DNA from: Theocolax elegans
Taxonomy: Eukaryota > Arthropoda > Insecta > Hymenoptera > Cerocephalidae
Assembly (NCBI GenBank): GCA_026168455.1
Contig: CM047427.1
Location: 61,271,249-61,335,248 of the forward strand
DNA length: 64,000 nt
Direction: 5' to 3'
Positions 13,001 through 25,355 of this stretch are shown in pieces. The position numbers were made by a program, and so were the translations under genes. Positions within the stretch are counted from its first letter, which is position 1, and each line of letters begins with the position of its first letter. The notes under the pieces were generated by a model, which saw nothing but the letters and a program-made list of their open reading frames with translations, did no database searches and was not told the origin of the DNA.

Positions 13001-16000
13001 GTATTCCTTTAAAAAACTTTGTCTGAGTGATAAAAATTATATTCTTGAATATAAAAAAAATGTTTAGGTCGCACCGAATAAAAAGAAAATGTCAACATCT
13101 GCGACAGCTTCAACAGGATCTCAAGAGACAAATCGTATGGGACCGGTCCTGATGGATCTAATTGAGGAACTGGAATTAAAATTGGATCACGAATTTTATG
13201 AATTCCTTAGGTTACATTCGGGGAGTGGTTTGACAAGGCAGTCGCTACCTTTGAGAGAAAACATTACAAGCTGTCAAGACAAGCAATATCTTGATGTTGG
13301 GGTCAGCGTCAGTGCATTGGGTTCGAGCTCGCACTCGATGACTGTAAGTGTTTGATTTATACTATTATTAAATGCTGATGTATATTTATTTTAAGTGTTG
13401 CTATATACAGGCACATATATATGGTCATTTTATAAAAACGTTATTCACAGTATAGGATTATTAATTATATAATAGAAGAGCAATTGTTGGTATCGTTTAC
13501 GGATAGATTTAATCTCTTAATTGATTTAAATCTTTTTTCGAAAGTTATAAACTAAAGCAGATTTTCTTCGTTAGAAGAGGGGAAAGTCATTGAGGAACAT
13601 TTTGATACAATATATCAGTACAACGTAGGTTAATCTCATATATCAAAGGTAGCAAATATTGTATGAATAAAGAGACTTACGCTATATTGACAAATTGTAC
13701 AAAAGAAGTTCCAACAATGATTTCCATTGAAATTTCCCAAGTTTCTATACGGGTGGGTCACAAAATTTAAGTATTTAAGTACTGCTCCCTTTTTAATGTA
13801 CTATTATTTTAAGGTTATTGCTAACACACTTCAAATGAAAATATAAAACGAATCAATAATAAAAGGATGTACATATATATACACGTCATAAAATATAAAT
13901 GTACGAGATATAATAAAATATTGTAACTATACCGTAAAAATAAAAATTTGCATTTTTACACGCTCCTTAAATTTAAATATTCCACATTTTAAATGTTAAT
14001 CCTTTGCGTTCTGATTTTTTAAGCACGACCGTTATACGGGAGAGCCTTATTTTACCTTAAATTATTGTTTATGACTAATATAATTATGTAATCAGCACAA
14101 TTGTAAGCATTTACCTTTTATTTTTATATAGACATTGTTTATTTTATGGAGATGTATAAAGATTATAATATAAAAAATATCTTTAAAAAATTATAGTATA
14201 CTGGTAACAGTAGCTTCAATCATTCCATCTAATTAATTACGATGTAAGTAAACTATTTCATCTCTATATAATTTGACCTACTGAAAGCGTTATGGTATAG
14301 ATCAACCTTTTTGGCGAAGGCGTTACTTTACGACTTACAAGATCTTATTTTAATTCAATGCCTCTGATTTTTTTATAACGGGGTACGAACTTTTTTTTTA
14401 TTTAAACTATTATTAATCGTAGTGCACGATACCATAAATATATCATTTGATATGTTCTTAATTTTGTTTAAATTTATACCTTGATAGAAACGAAAAATAT
14501 TCAGAAATCAGTTTACAAATATCCAAAGTTAATTCCAACAAGGAATTCTAAGCAAACCATTTATACTCTTTAAAATAAAATTTGTTGTATATTACATAGT
14601 TCTTTTTGAGATGGAGAAAAGCAAATCAATTTTTACCGATATAATAAGTACGGTGCCCGCCAATCGAAAAAAAGTAAAGTGAAATTATAGATGTTCAGAT
14701 GTATTAGCAGGGGTGTAAAATCAATATCTACCTCACTTATAACAACGAAAAAAAGCGCGAGCTGTAGAAGCATTTCATATTGACGTAACCAAACTTATAA
14801 ATTCACATAGATTTTTTTTATTCTACATAATAAACATCTTTCATTAATAAAAAATACGTAAATTTATTCTATACTTCCTATAGTAATCAGACATTCGATC
14901 AAATACATATTCTTTATTGTGACAGTTAAAATCTTGTAGATTTTGAAATCTTTATCAAAATATAAAACGTTTGTAGATTTTTTACATTTAAGAAAACGTT
15001 GATTCTAAATTACTAGGATCTGCAACACGAATATATCTAAATAATTATTTAAAGAGGGTGTTCTATGTTGATGTATAAATACCAATTATTAATTAACGAA
15101 GGTGTCGATAAAATTTTTTTTGAAAAAATGGTCCATTTTCATTGGTTAACAATAGCTAAATAATATTAAAAATTAATAGAGACAATGTTACGAATACATG
15201 TACATTTAATTTTTAGATTAAGAAATATTAATTAGTAATTACTATATAAACAATTAAACAATTTTCTGATTAAAATTAGTTACGTACTGGCTAGAAATTG
15301 TAACTTTTAATATGTTATTTTATATATACCTATATCAATATTTAATTGAGAAACAATAATAAAATAAAAAAAAAACAAATAAAAAAATCATAATTTTAAA
15401 AAGACGAATATTTAAAATCAAAATTTAGTATATAATAGTTATTTGGTACTGTTAAGACAGGAATCGGACATAAACAGTAGCCATAAAATTGTATACGAGT
15501 TACAGTGTAAGTCTCTAATAAAGAAGTTCAGAGTGTATGTACATATATACACCTATAGTTTGAAATTATGATCAAGTGTAAACAGTGAAAAGCAGAGTAC
15601 ATAGACGATGAATTTTCTATTGGCAGACGAAGGGAAGCGCAAAAAATTCACCGAGCAAGAAATCCGGTAAGCACAAAGTAAGCACAAATCAATCCAACAT
15701 CGAAGACTCGTCCTCGGAACCTCAGACAACCCAGTCGCTCATGTCGAAAATTATGGATTTACAGAAAGAGACAGGCAGAGGCAAATCGACCGGAACCGGG
15801 AAATTGTCTCGTCAGAACAAGACGAATGAGAATTCGGTACGTAAGTTTTCTTTGATCAATACTACGGGAACGTGAAGAAAAAGTACCATGCAAATTTTAA
15901 AATACCATGAAATTGTAATCAAATACTGAATCACCACATGTAAAAATACTATACTTTATAATTTCAATTTTTCTTAACTATCTAAACGTACAAAAACAGA

Positions 16001-18547
16001 TATTATCTTCACTGCTAATTTAATGTGCACAATTAATTTAATCTTCTTAATTATAAGTTTAATCTAACTTTGTTAATACAGTAATAGACTTGGCTTGATG
16101 TGTGCAAAAACTATTATAGCATGAAAAGTTTTAATCAATTTTAATTTTAATAACCACATTAATATCTTATCTTCAAATCACAGTATACAATACAATATAC
16201 CTTTACCTTTTTATTGAATTTAATACATACGTTTTGGTAGACAGCATGAAACTTCTTCGAAAAAAAAGTTAAAAATTGTAATGTTGTAACGCTAAGACAT
16301 TAAGAGATATTACTTGTGTATTTTTATATTATTATATACTAATTTCTTTTTATAATATTAAGTCAATAATAATTCACATATTTAATATACTTTTCGTTTA
16401 ACTAAAATATACGTAAAAAACACTGCGGATACAATTTAAAAATTGTTGAGGAGATGAGACATACTTTTGTTATTTGTCGACGTTTTTAGGTATTGAAAAA
16501 TTAATGGCATTTGACAAAAAACTGAAAAATGATTTATCTTTTATTAAACGAAGAATTTAATTTAATCGAAAAAATGTTGTGTAATAATGTTTCTTTTTAA
16601 GATAATTTGTGAATGTTTTCAAATTTTTCGACTAGTAATGTTTAAGGGCATATAATTAATTAATAATTAATAATTAATTATTTCACCAAACTCGCTCTGT
16701 AACGGTATTCTATTTGCTTTCCTCAGTATCTGTAATTTTTTTCAGATTTTTCGTACACTGAGGTCTTAAAATTTTTGGGGTTTCTAGGTAGGTCTCTGAC
16801 TCTTAACAATATCTTTACAAGATTTTTTAATAAAAATTATAAATATTTTATCATAAACACTAACCAGCAGAAAAGCAGAAGAACACATTAGCATTTGTCC
16901 ACAAATTATATAATACTGTTTTACACCTTGCATCAATTTCGATTGTTCATCGAAACACATATCCCTGACTGAAATTGATAATTCATTTACTAACCAATAC
17001 CAAATATATAAGTTCCATAAGTGTGATAAATATATTGTTTTAGTTATTAATCTTAAATGTCTCGAATTGTATCATTCTATATACAACGCGTTGCCTGTAT
17101 TCTACCATTTATACAATAACTAAATATATTTTAGTGTTTTCATCCTAAAACTACTGCACTTTTTGATCGTTCGGAACGTAATTATAATGATTCGCAAGTA
17201 CAATACAAAATTATAAAATAAATTATAATAGGTACATTTTACAATTTATTAATATTAAGTTGAAGAAGTAATAAGGAATAATTTCTACAGAACCAACTTG
17301 TCAATGATGAAAAAAGTAACTACCAAAAGGAAAAGCAAGTTAAAATATACTCTTTTTACCTATGGTACATTCCTATTAAAACTTTCGTACTTTCTTTAGA
17401 TGACGCCCAAACCCTTATGCTGAGCTCAAGTCGAGATATCATCGGGTACGAAAGAAACTCAAATATAAACGGTGCATAGAAACATAAATAATAAACAAAT
17501 GAAAAACAAAAGCAAGTTAATCTATTACATTTATATATATATTATTAATCTCCATAAATTCTTCAAAAACTATTTCAAGCAAAAGTTGTGTATTGAGAAC
17601 TAAAATGACTGCAAAATAACAGACTGCATGGCTTTATAACTTTCATTATATTGATTTATAGCAATTATTTTAATATTTTTTCTTTTTGATGAAACACCTT
17701 TAACATAAAAATAATAAACTAACTTTTGGTGAAGTTTCAAATGATAAAAATTCCAAGGAAGTCTGTTACCAGATTAGTTGTATTGTAATTTTTAATAAGT
17801 ATTTAGTAATTCATATGCTTAACTATTTTCTTCATTTAAAAAAATATTAAAAATTCATGCTAAAGCAAGTTGACTTAAAGTAATTAATAAAAACTTGACA
17901 TTTTTATTTTGAGGATTCATTTTAAATTTTGACAAGTGGTTTCTATTCTCTATATCTTAAATTTTACACATAACGTTTACATGTTTTGTACGAATCGTTA
18001 TCGTTATTAGACATATTGTTAGTGAATGATAAAGTACAAAAGTAAAACAAAAATATCGCCTAAGTGAAGCGTTAACGAAATAAAATGTATACGTCTATGT
18101 ATATATGTGCCGTATGCGTGCTGTAAACTATAAGTATATAACTTTGAATATCTGGAAAAATATAGTGGCGTTTGTATAATTATAAAGTTAACCCTAAACA
18201 ACAATACGAAAAGTCCACCGACACTTTTCCTTTATAATATATTCAAAGTTTTGTCATTATAATAGTCTATAATAAATATAAAGTCATGTGTGTTTCATTT
18301 GAATTAATATTCTGTTGAACAGGCCTTCAAAAATGAATCAAAAGTAAATGTGAATCTGAAAATAGAGAAGAAAAGTATAAGTAGTAAATTGCTGCCCGTG
18401 ATGCAGGAAACAGAAGTAAACCTTCCAAGATCGGCGATGGAAGGGCGGAAAATTCATCGAATGAAAAAACGAAGTCGAGCCAAGAGTAGCCAAGTTCTCA
18501 TCGATGTCGATCATATGCTCGCAGTTGGTTTTTCCGTTAATAAGTGA
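4030..18547 (+). CDS. TTLL3: Tubulin glycylase TTLL3-like, 13 exons
   Basis: Tubulin tyrosine ligase-like enzyme of the TTLL3/TTLL8 glycylase branch. These enzymes add glycine to tubulin side chains in cilia and axonemes. Proposed exons: 4030-4080, 6226-6466, 6600-6823, 6890-7017, 7232-7505, 7731-7947, 9052-9142, 9800-9970, 10278-10531, 12365-12534, 13068-13343, 15627-15836, 18323-18547. All junction phases agree and give 843 residues. Visible motifs are [13 protein letters not shown] near residue 90, the ATP-grasp segment [13 protein letters not shown] (~350), FDIRQWF (~390) and the metal-binding [14 protein letters not shown] (~530). The last ~250 residues are serine- and lysine-rich, divergent, and likely disordered. 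The intron after 7017 has a GC donor. The start at 4030 rests on phase agreement with exon 2. An in-frame ATG at 6202 upstream of exon 2 is an alternative start. Family assignment is firm; glycylase rather than glutamylase is inferred from overall similarity. Confidence 0.88.
4258..5642. mobile_element. Candidate TIR element in TTLL3 intron 1
   Basis: AGGCACGATCGTTA at the left matches exactly the reverse complement of TAACGATCGTGCCT at the right, about 1.4 kb apart. The interior shows no coding potential and I see no target duplication. A 14-bp exact match is unlikely by chance over this distance, but the element is undefined. Confidence 0.35.
12789..13008. mobile_element. Foldback MITE in a TTLL3 intron
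   Basis: The left arm (12789-12848) and right arm (12949-13008) are nearly perfect inverted complements of ~60 bp. They share segments such as ACGTCTAATGACTCTAAGAA and surround a ~100 bp centre. The element sits wholly within the intron between the exons at 12365-12534 and 13068-13343. It would form a strong hairpin in the pre-mRNA. Confidence 0.75.
13344..15626 (+). other. TTLL3 intron without recognisable content
   Basis: AT-rich intron of 2.3 kb. I see no coding exon, tandem array or inverted element. The next intron (15837-18322) is likewise featureless apart from AT-rich runs. Confidence 0.5.
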
Positions 18548-19257
18548 AAGACAAATCAGAATATATTTTGTTAACTGTAGAAAAACAAAAGTTATTGATT
18601 ATATAATTGTTACTATTTATTTAAACTTGAAATATTTATTTTTAATAAATATTTATGTAAACATTCTTTGTTAATATTTATTTCTTATAGTTTTTGTAAA
18701 TATTTTTTATAAATATATCTTATATTATTTTATTATAGAATTTGAAAATGAAAATCTCCTCACTACTTATTCCGAAATATCAATTTATTCACCGAGTTTT
18801 TCTATGCTATAGTTCTAAAAAAATTCACAGGCTTTTTTTCGACGTAAAATTACATGCTCTTTCAAAATCCGAGGTGAAAATTGCGATTAATCCCCAAGGA
18901 AAAAACATATGGCCGATTTAAATATGAAAAACGCGAAAATGTTTGAAACATTTTATTTCTTCATACCGCAAAGGATTGTCTTTTAAAGATGATCGTGGAA
19001 GTTGAAGATCAGCTGAAATAATTACTAAGAACAAAAATGTCTTAGAATTAGGCAATTACTAATTTTTTGATATATTTAAAAAATCCAACTTACAATTTAA
19101 AATGTCTTAAAAAATTTTGATAAAATTTGAGATTGTTCCTTCTAAGGCATTTTTGTTTCTAGCAATTTTGTTCTTCGCCAAATTTAAGTAAATGCTAAAT
19201 AACTACCAAAAACCATAAATAATTGTTAATAATTTCGAATAAATGCAGATTACTGAA

Positions 19258-19971
19258 ATATTTAGTTGGGTTTGAGACGCAAATAACATACTTAATTATT
19301 AACTATTATTAACAGATATTAGTAGTTACAGTTATTTATGATTATACATTGTGAATACTAGTTTTTCGCAATTTAGTCAAATTCTAAGCAGGATCAAATA
19401 ATTTTTAGAAATTACACATCCTACACTCGTAAATTTGTATTTAGGTAAGCTTAACGATTACTTTAATGAGTTAATTTGATTATCTAAATGCACAACGTTT
19501 CGGAAACATATTTGCTCCCATCTTGCTAAACTTTATTAATAAAATTAATAAGTACATTGTAAAAATATAATCGTCTTCAACAAAATTTTTTTTTGTTAAA
19601 ATTATTATTAATAAAGTTTAACACCTGAAGCTGTGGACAAATATGTCTCCGAAACGTTGTGCACTTAAATAATCAAATTGACTCGTTAACACAATCTTTA
19701 AGCTTACCTAAATCTTGAGAAATATTTATTAGCAGTTTTTATGTTATTTACAGTTATATTCAGACAGAGCAAAAAATTGCAAATAACTATTACTAACAAA
19801 AAATAACTGTTTATATTATATTTGCTAATAATTGCTAATAATTTTTATAATTTTTGTCAAATTTTGTGTTGTAATTTTGAAAAAATGCTAAGAACTGCAT
19901 ATAACGTTAAGTAACTCCTATAATAACTGTTGAAAATCGTTATTATAGTCTCAAACCCAATTAAATATTTT
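19258..19971. mobile_element. Inverted-repeat element, family shared with 53110-53478
   Basis: Ends are AATATTTAGTTGGGTTTGAG at the left and the reverse complement CTCAAACCCAATTAAATATT at the right. The body is rich in repeats of the form AATAACTATTANTAAC. A second copy with the same ends lies at 53110-53478. This copy is interrupted by another inverted-repeat element (19439-19712). Confidence 0.6.
19439..19712. mobile_element. Nested inverted-repeat MITE
   Basis: The left arm begins TTTAGGTAAGCTTAACGATT and the right arm ends with the imperfect reverse complement CTTTAAGCTTACCTAAAT. Arms are ~100 bp and share AACGTTTCGGAAACATATTTG-like segments. It lies inside the 19258-19971 element, so it inserted later. 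Confidence 0.65.
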
Positions 19972-20429
19972 AGTTACATACACAACTTCTACTAGGATTA
20001 TTACGATTAACAAATTGGTGAAAATGTAAACAATGCTTTTTACCATATATATATATTACTAAATATAAAGAGTCAGGTGCAATCGAGGGTAAGTACATCC
20101 TTTTACTAATGGCATAACATAACAGAAACATTTAGCGGAAAAATATTGAATACTAAAGATTATATTTATAATTGTATACATTAATAGAAGAAATACTGCC
20201 TATTAGTAAAATTTGCTTCCAGATAAACAATTTTATTGATAGAAGGTATAGCAAGAAATTAGTGCAACGGGATATTGAACCCAAATTACAGGAATCTGCA
20301 CCTTTCAATCCAAAACTTATATTTAAAATATTGAATTAAAAATCTGAAAAATTTTATGCGGATAACTTAAAATATAAGGGAGGGCTGGCTTAACTTTCGT
20401 TTTTCTTAAGAAAAAATAATTTTTTAAAT

Positions 20430-20523
20430 ACTAATTGAGTAAATAATTTTTAGTCGGTAATTATTAATTTAAAAATCTAGAAAGAGTAAAAAATGACCAT
20501 TTTTAAGTCTGACATCCCCTTAA
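20430..20523. mobile_element. Truncated TTAA-type MITE (one end)
   Basis: Ends with GTCTGACATCCCCTTAA and carries an internal GTCGGTAATTATTAATT. Both are found in the complete element at 39721-40119 in reverse orientation. The opposite terminus was not found, so this looks like a partial copy. Confidence 0.45.
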
Positions 20524-20615
20524 CTATAGGTTTGATCAATCAAATCCTTAATATCCTTAATATAAATGCAAAAGGTAAAATCAATATTTCTTTGATTCAA
20601 AAGTTCAACTTTAAA

Positions 20616-20929
20616 TTAAGGGGATACTATATACAATTAAAAATTCAAATTTTGCGCCATAAAACAGCAGATGAAAATATAACTAATTTACTTATAACAA
20701 TTAAAACAAATTTACTCAAAACCAAGAGTTAGTGGCCTTTTGTTATGTAATTATCTACCATTTTACAAAATATAAGAAAATTTGCATTTTTAATGTTTTC
20801 TCGGCGACATATTGTTATAATAACTTGAAACTTTGTAATATTAATTGTTATAAGTAAATTAGTTGTTTTTTCGTCTGCTGTTTTGTGACGCGAAACTTGA
20901 ATTTTTTATTGAGTATGACACCCTCTTAA
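20616..20929. mobile_element. TTAA-flanked foldback MITE
   Basis: About 314 bp and largely self-complementary. It starts TTAAGGGGATACTATATAC and ends GAGTATGACACCCTCTTAA. Arms share AAAACAGCAGA(T/C)GAAAA and ACTAATTTACTTATAACAAT. TTAA target preference is typical of piggyBac-type elements. It has no coding capacity. Confidence 0.7.
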
Positions 20930-21582
20930 AAGTGATTCAATAGTTATAAGGGTAAAAAAAATATATATACACGTACAAAGAAGATACTATAAATAATGTA
21001 GATATTTAACGTCTTCTTCAATTTATTTTCTTTTTGGTAGAGTTATGTAGTAGGAGCTTCAGGTTAAACTTGATATGAAATTTTAAAGGAGTGTTAGTCA
21101 GATAGTTATTATTGAAGATTAACAACTTTTTGTTTTTTTTACACGGGTATTTGACTCATTTGATTAAACAATCAAATTAGGAGATACTTGTATTTTTAAC
21201 AAGTGTTTCTATTCAAAAACATCGACCTCCGTTGCTGATTAGCACCAAGTTGGAACATAATAAGAGCGGCGTTAAGATAATAAAAAAACTAAGTTATTTA
21301 CTTTCAAAATTGTTCATATTTTTCTAATTATTCATATTCATGCACTTTTGTGTTAATTTTCGTATGAATAATTGATAAAATACTTTAAGCATTATATATC
21401 GGTGGTATACAAATACTTACCCATTCTACAATACGCTGTTCTATTAGAATGGATATAATCATTGAAATAATATATTTCTAAATAAATCGGCGATTAATTT
21501 TCAAACTTTAATTTATACAAAACTATATCGACAGAGACTTAATGATATTTTACACTATAAGTAATCCTAAAGTACTTGGTTT

Positions 21583-24500
21583 TTATAATAAACCCTGCAT
21601 CTCTTGCATGAATTGCAAATAAGCATCGTCTTTTGTTTTGACTTGTTGCACAGGCTTAGCAATAGTTTGAGGTTCCATAGGTATTCGTTCCTGAACTCTT
21701 ATAGGCGCAGGCGGTGCTGCAGGCTTTTTCTTATCATCTAGCCTCTTGACTCGCAACGAAGTGGGTAAGAACCTAGTAACATCTGCTGCCAAATTTCTGA
21801 TTTGTGGTTTAGCTTCAATGGTTGTTGAACTCTTGCTACCATCTTTATCCTTCCGGACGTTGATAAGTTGTGGAGCAGCTGATAGAACATTTGGTGTTTT
21901 CTGAGCATTGATGTTCCCAATATTGGTGGGTACAGGGGGTGGTGGTGGTAGACCTGGCATGGGCATCTGTGGACCTAGTACTCTAGGCATAGGAACTGGA
22001 CCACCTGGACGTAACATTCTTGGCATTCCTGGAGGTGGTCCTAAAACAATAAAAATTATATTAAGTTATCCAAGTTTAATAATTCTTTAAATTTAAAATT
22101 TACAGGTGATAATATACATTTTATTCAACATTTTTTTATAATTATTGCATATAAACATAAATTTTACTTTTATTTCCTTGCAAAAAATTTTTTGGTTCAC
22201 AAAATGTTGTTTTACAGACCAGAATATACAAACTAAAAACTGCAATTACATATTTAGTATTTTTGTTCCAAGTAAATAAAGTTTTATATTACCTGGTGGA
22301 AGCCGAATTCCAATACGTGGAGGTGGTGGTGGTGGAATCCTTAAGTGTAAAGGTGGAGGTGGTGGTCGATACATCAATGGAGGTGGTACCGGTAATCCCA
22401 TAAGTGGCATTGGTGGTTGAGGATTTGTATTATTTGATGGCATCATATTATTTGATATGTCTGATGTATTCAGTTGTTCATTTTGATTATCCTGATCGTT
22501 AGTTGACTCTCCTTCCAATAAAGAAAGTCGAGCGTTTAAGTCTTGAGCACGTTCAGTTTCCCTCTTTTTATGTACTACTTCCATCTCTTTCATAAATTGA
22601 TCAATATCTTGACCTGCCATTGCCAACATCTTTTGTTGTAAGCTTGATGGTTTCACTTTTGCCATATCTTTGTCCCTTTCTTTGTCTGTATCTTTGTCAT
22701 TTTCATCTTTTTTATCGTCATCAGCTTTGTCATCATCCGCAAATCGAATTGTTCTTGACTTGTAAGACAACTTTGGCTACAAAATTTAATACTTTTTTTA
22801 TTTCTAACGTTAGTTTCTAAAGTCATATTAATTAATTAACTGCTATTCCTTATACGAAAGCTACTCTGAATTACTTTTCTAATAATATAAAATGATGATT
22901 TAGCTAATAATAATTAATCTTAAATAATTAAAAATTAAATATTTAAATATTTATCTGTACACAAAATCTCTGAACAATTAAAATTTTATATGTTTGGAAT
23001 TCATTATACATCATAAGCTGAATTAATTAATAAGTAAATAATATAGATTTCGTGGTTAAAGTACCTATTCTAAATGAATGAAAACAGATGTGTGATAGTA
23101 TGGTTCAAGGTTATTGCTGTGGAAATTACAGCAAAGCTAACCAACATTGTTTTTTAGTTTTAAGATTGTAATCCAGATCTATGAACAGAGAATCATATGT
23201 CTCTCTGTACGATTCAAGGAGTTGTAGTAAGTGTATATTGTTGTAAAGTAATTGCTGCATTGTAACAGCCTGCGAATGTTGTATGCATGATCTTGTATAT
23301 TTTATATAGTATATATAAGATCAATGTAACTTTGGAAATAAATAAATAAATAACTCTTACTCTTTCATCATCTTCATCATCGCTACCAAACAAATCTGGA
23401 GGAGGAAAAGGTGGAACTCCTGGAGGATCCCTGTTAGTAGGCATCACTGAAGATACTGTCATCGATGAATATATACTTGTTTTTTTTAGTATACTTGGGG
23501 GCACAGGAATATTAACAAGTGGATGATGTTGGGGGAGGTAATGAGGTGCATACGGATGCATTGTAGGTTGAGGCATATCTGGTAATGGAATTTGTGATGT
23601 TATAGAACCTACAAAAAGATTCAAATATTGTAAATATCTATATATTATGTATTTAAAAATGTATAAAATTGCATTATTTACCTGGGTAAACTCGATTTAT
23701 ATCATTTCCTGTGGCAGGTAAAGGAATCTCATCTACTTGTACTTGTTGTGCATGCCTAACTGCTTCAAAATAAGATACTAATTCCAGTCTCCGCCTTTCA
23801 TACTGAATCATTTGATCTTTCAATTCAGCCCACTTATCTTGATCATCCTTAGCCTAAATTAAATTAAATACACAATTAAATACAATTTTTGTTTTACTAT
23901 TAAGTATTGATGTTTTAAATTAGAGAAACATTAATGTATTCTTTGCGTCACATATATTATTTAATAATATTTTTGAACTTTAGAATATTTTTTAGCCAAA
24001 ATTTTTATTTCTGGTAATATTTATAAATAAGTATATAAATAAAGTCATTTAACATAGAAAGTTTGAATATTTTGCTAGTTGATGAGCATTCTAAAAATAT
24101 AATTTTGATCTACATTCACTTCCATTTAATTTGATGGAACGATTTACTAAGAAAAGATACTTACATACATCTTTAATACCCTATCCAAAGTTTCTTTCAA
24201 CTTTTTCCTCTTATCTTTTAAAACCTTCTCATTTAATGGTGGAGGTTGCATTACATTATATTCTAAAAAGATATAAATGATTAACAAAATGACTTATACA
24301 ATATAATTTCATTAAAAAAACAGCCTACCCATCTGATCAATTTTTTCCATTTCTTCAATTATTTGACTAGGATCCTTTCCTTTCAATACTGCAGCACGTA
24401 CTAATTGTCTTTGCTTTTTATTCTTTTTTAACTCTTTCTTTCGAGCTTCTTTTCCTATATTTACATAAAAATTAATGTTAACGAATTTATAAGAAATATA

Positions 24501-24595
24501 AAACTTAAAATTATTCTTATATTTTACTTACTGGCTTGATCAGTGGGATTCATATACTTCCCACTTTTTGTGGTATTTATTGAACGTCGACCCAT
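21583..24595 (-). CDS. WBP11: WW domain-binding protein 11 (splicing factor)
   Basis: Nuclear pre-mRNA splicing factor that binds WW domains through proline-rich tracts. Exons on the minus strand: 24532-24595, 24329-24454, 24165-24262, 23682-23853, 23361-23608, 22293-22776, 21583-22040. Phases agree and give 549 residues, somewhat shorter than the vertebrate protein. The N-terminus has the family signature RRS.NTTKSGKYMNPTDQAR followed by a lysine-rich basic segment. Next come an EY-containing helical region, the DLFGSDDEDDER acidic stretch (~250), YKSRTIRFADDD (~265), polyproline blocks (PPPPP, PRPGG-like) at ~370-430, and a conserved C-terminus with VTRFLPTSLRVKR and DDAYLQFMQEMQGLL. The ATG at 24595 is the family start. 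It is head-to-head with PIGZ, 760 bp apart. Confidence 0.93.
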
Positions 24596-25355
24596 TTTTA
24601 TTTTTTGCTAATTTAAACAAAATAATGGGATAAAAATACAATAATAAAATATATCCCCCCTTATAAGGTAACCTCAAAATCACCAAATAATTCAATGTGT
24701 TTCAACAACAAATTCTAAATTGAATAATTAAATTTTTAACAAAGTCGTGAAAAGTTAAACATTGCAGCATGGTTCAGAAAACTCAATTTTCTGAAAAGAG
24801 AAATGAACAGTGTTTAATTAATGTCAGAGTATGTTTATGTTTTGTCCTTTTTGATTTTCTAGGTTATAGTTACCTAAAGTAACTCCAAAAGTTGCCGTTG
24901 CTGCACTATGTTATCACTTATACCTATGCGTTTTTATAATTCTTATTGGCGTTATATAGCGCCTATATAGCCACCTATAGCGGAATACATACTTAACTAT
25001 ATATAAATTCAGCAGTCGGGAGTCGGCACATGTAAAGAACGACTTATTGACGTTTCTACAATAATAAATGGGGCGAATGAAGCAAAGACAGGAAATTATA
25101 AAAATTGATAGATTTGAGATAAAATGTATACACGTAAGATAATAATAACGAGTAAGTTGATATATCAATGATAATTACAGTTTTTACATTATAAAAACAT
25201 CTTACTAAACTATTTTATTTATTTTCAGATTTGAATGTCCAATTTAATGAAATTGTGCATTAAACAGTATTTAAAAAGTTTTTCCAAAATATAATACTAT
25301 GCATTAATAAAAGTATTCTTTTGTTCAACTTATTTGAACAAAGAAATTATAAATC
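24596..25355. promoter_or_regulatory. Bidirectional promoter region WBP11/PIGZ
   Basis: The 760 bp between two divergent start codons must contain both promoters. A TATATAAA box at about 24999-25006 is followed ~25-30 bp later by GTCGGGAGTCGGC, a plausible start region for PIGZ on the plus strand. A small palindrome GGCGTTATATAGCGCC lies just upstream (~24948-24963). Confidence 0.45.

Larger units (their letters stand above)
18548..21582. other. Intergenic region between convergent TTLL3 and WBP11
   Basis: This is the shared 3' flank of two convergent genes. AATAAA-type signals follow the TTLL3 stop around 18640-18660. The rest is AT-rich with several inverted-repeat elements (19258-19971, a half element ending at 20523, and 20616-20929). 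There is no supportable gene. Confidence 0.6.
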
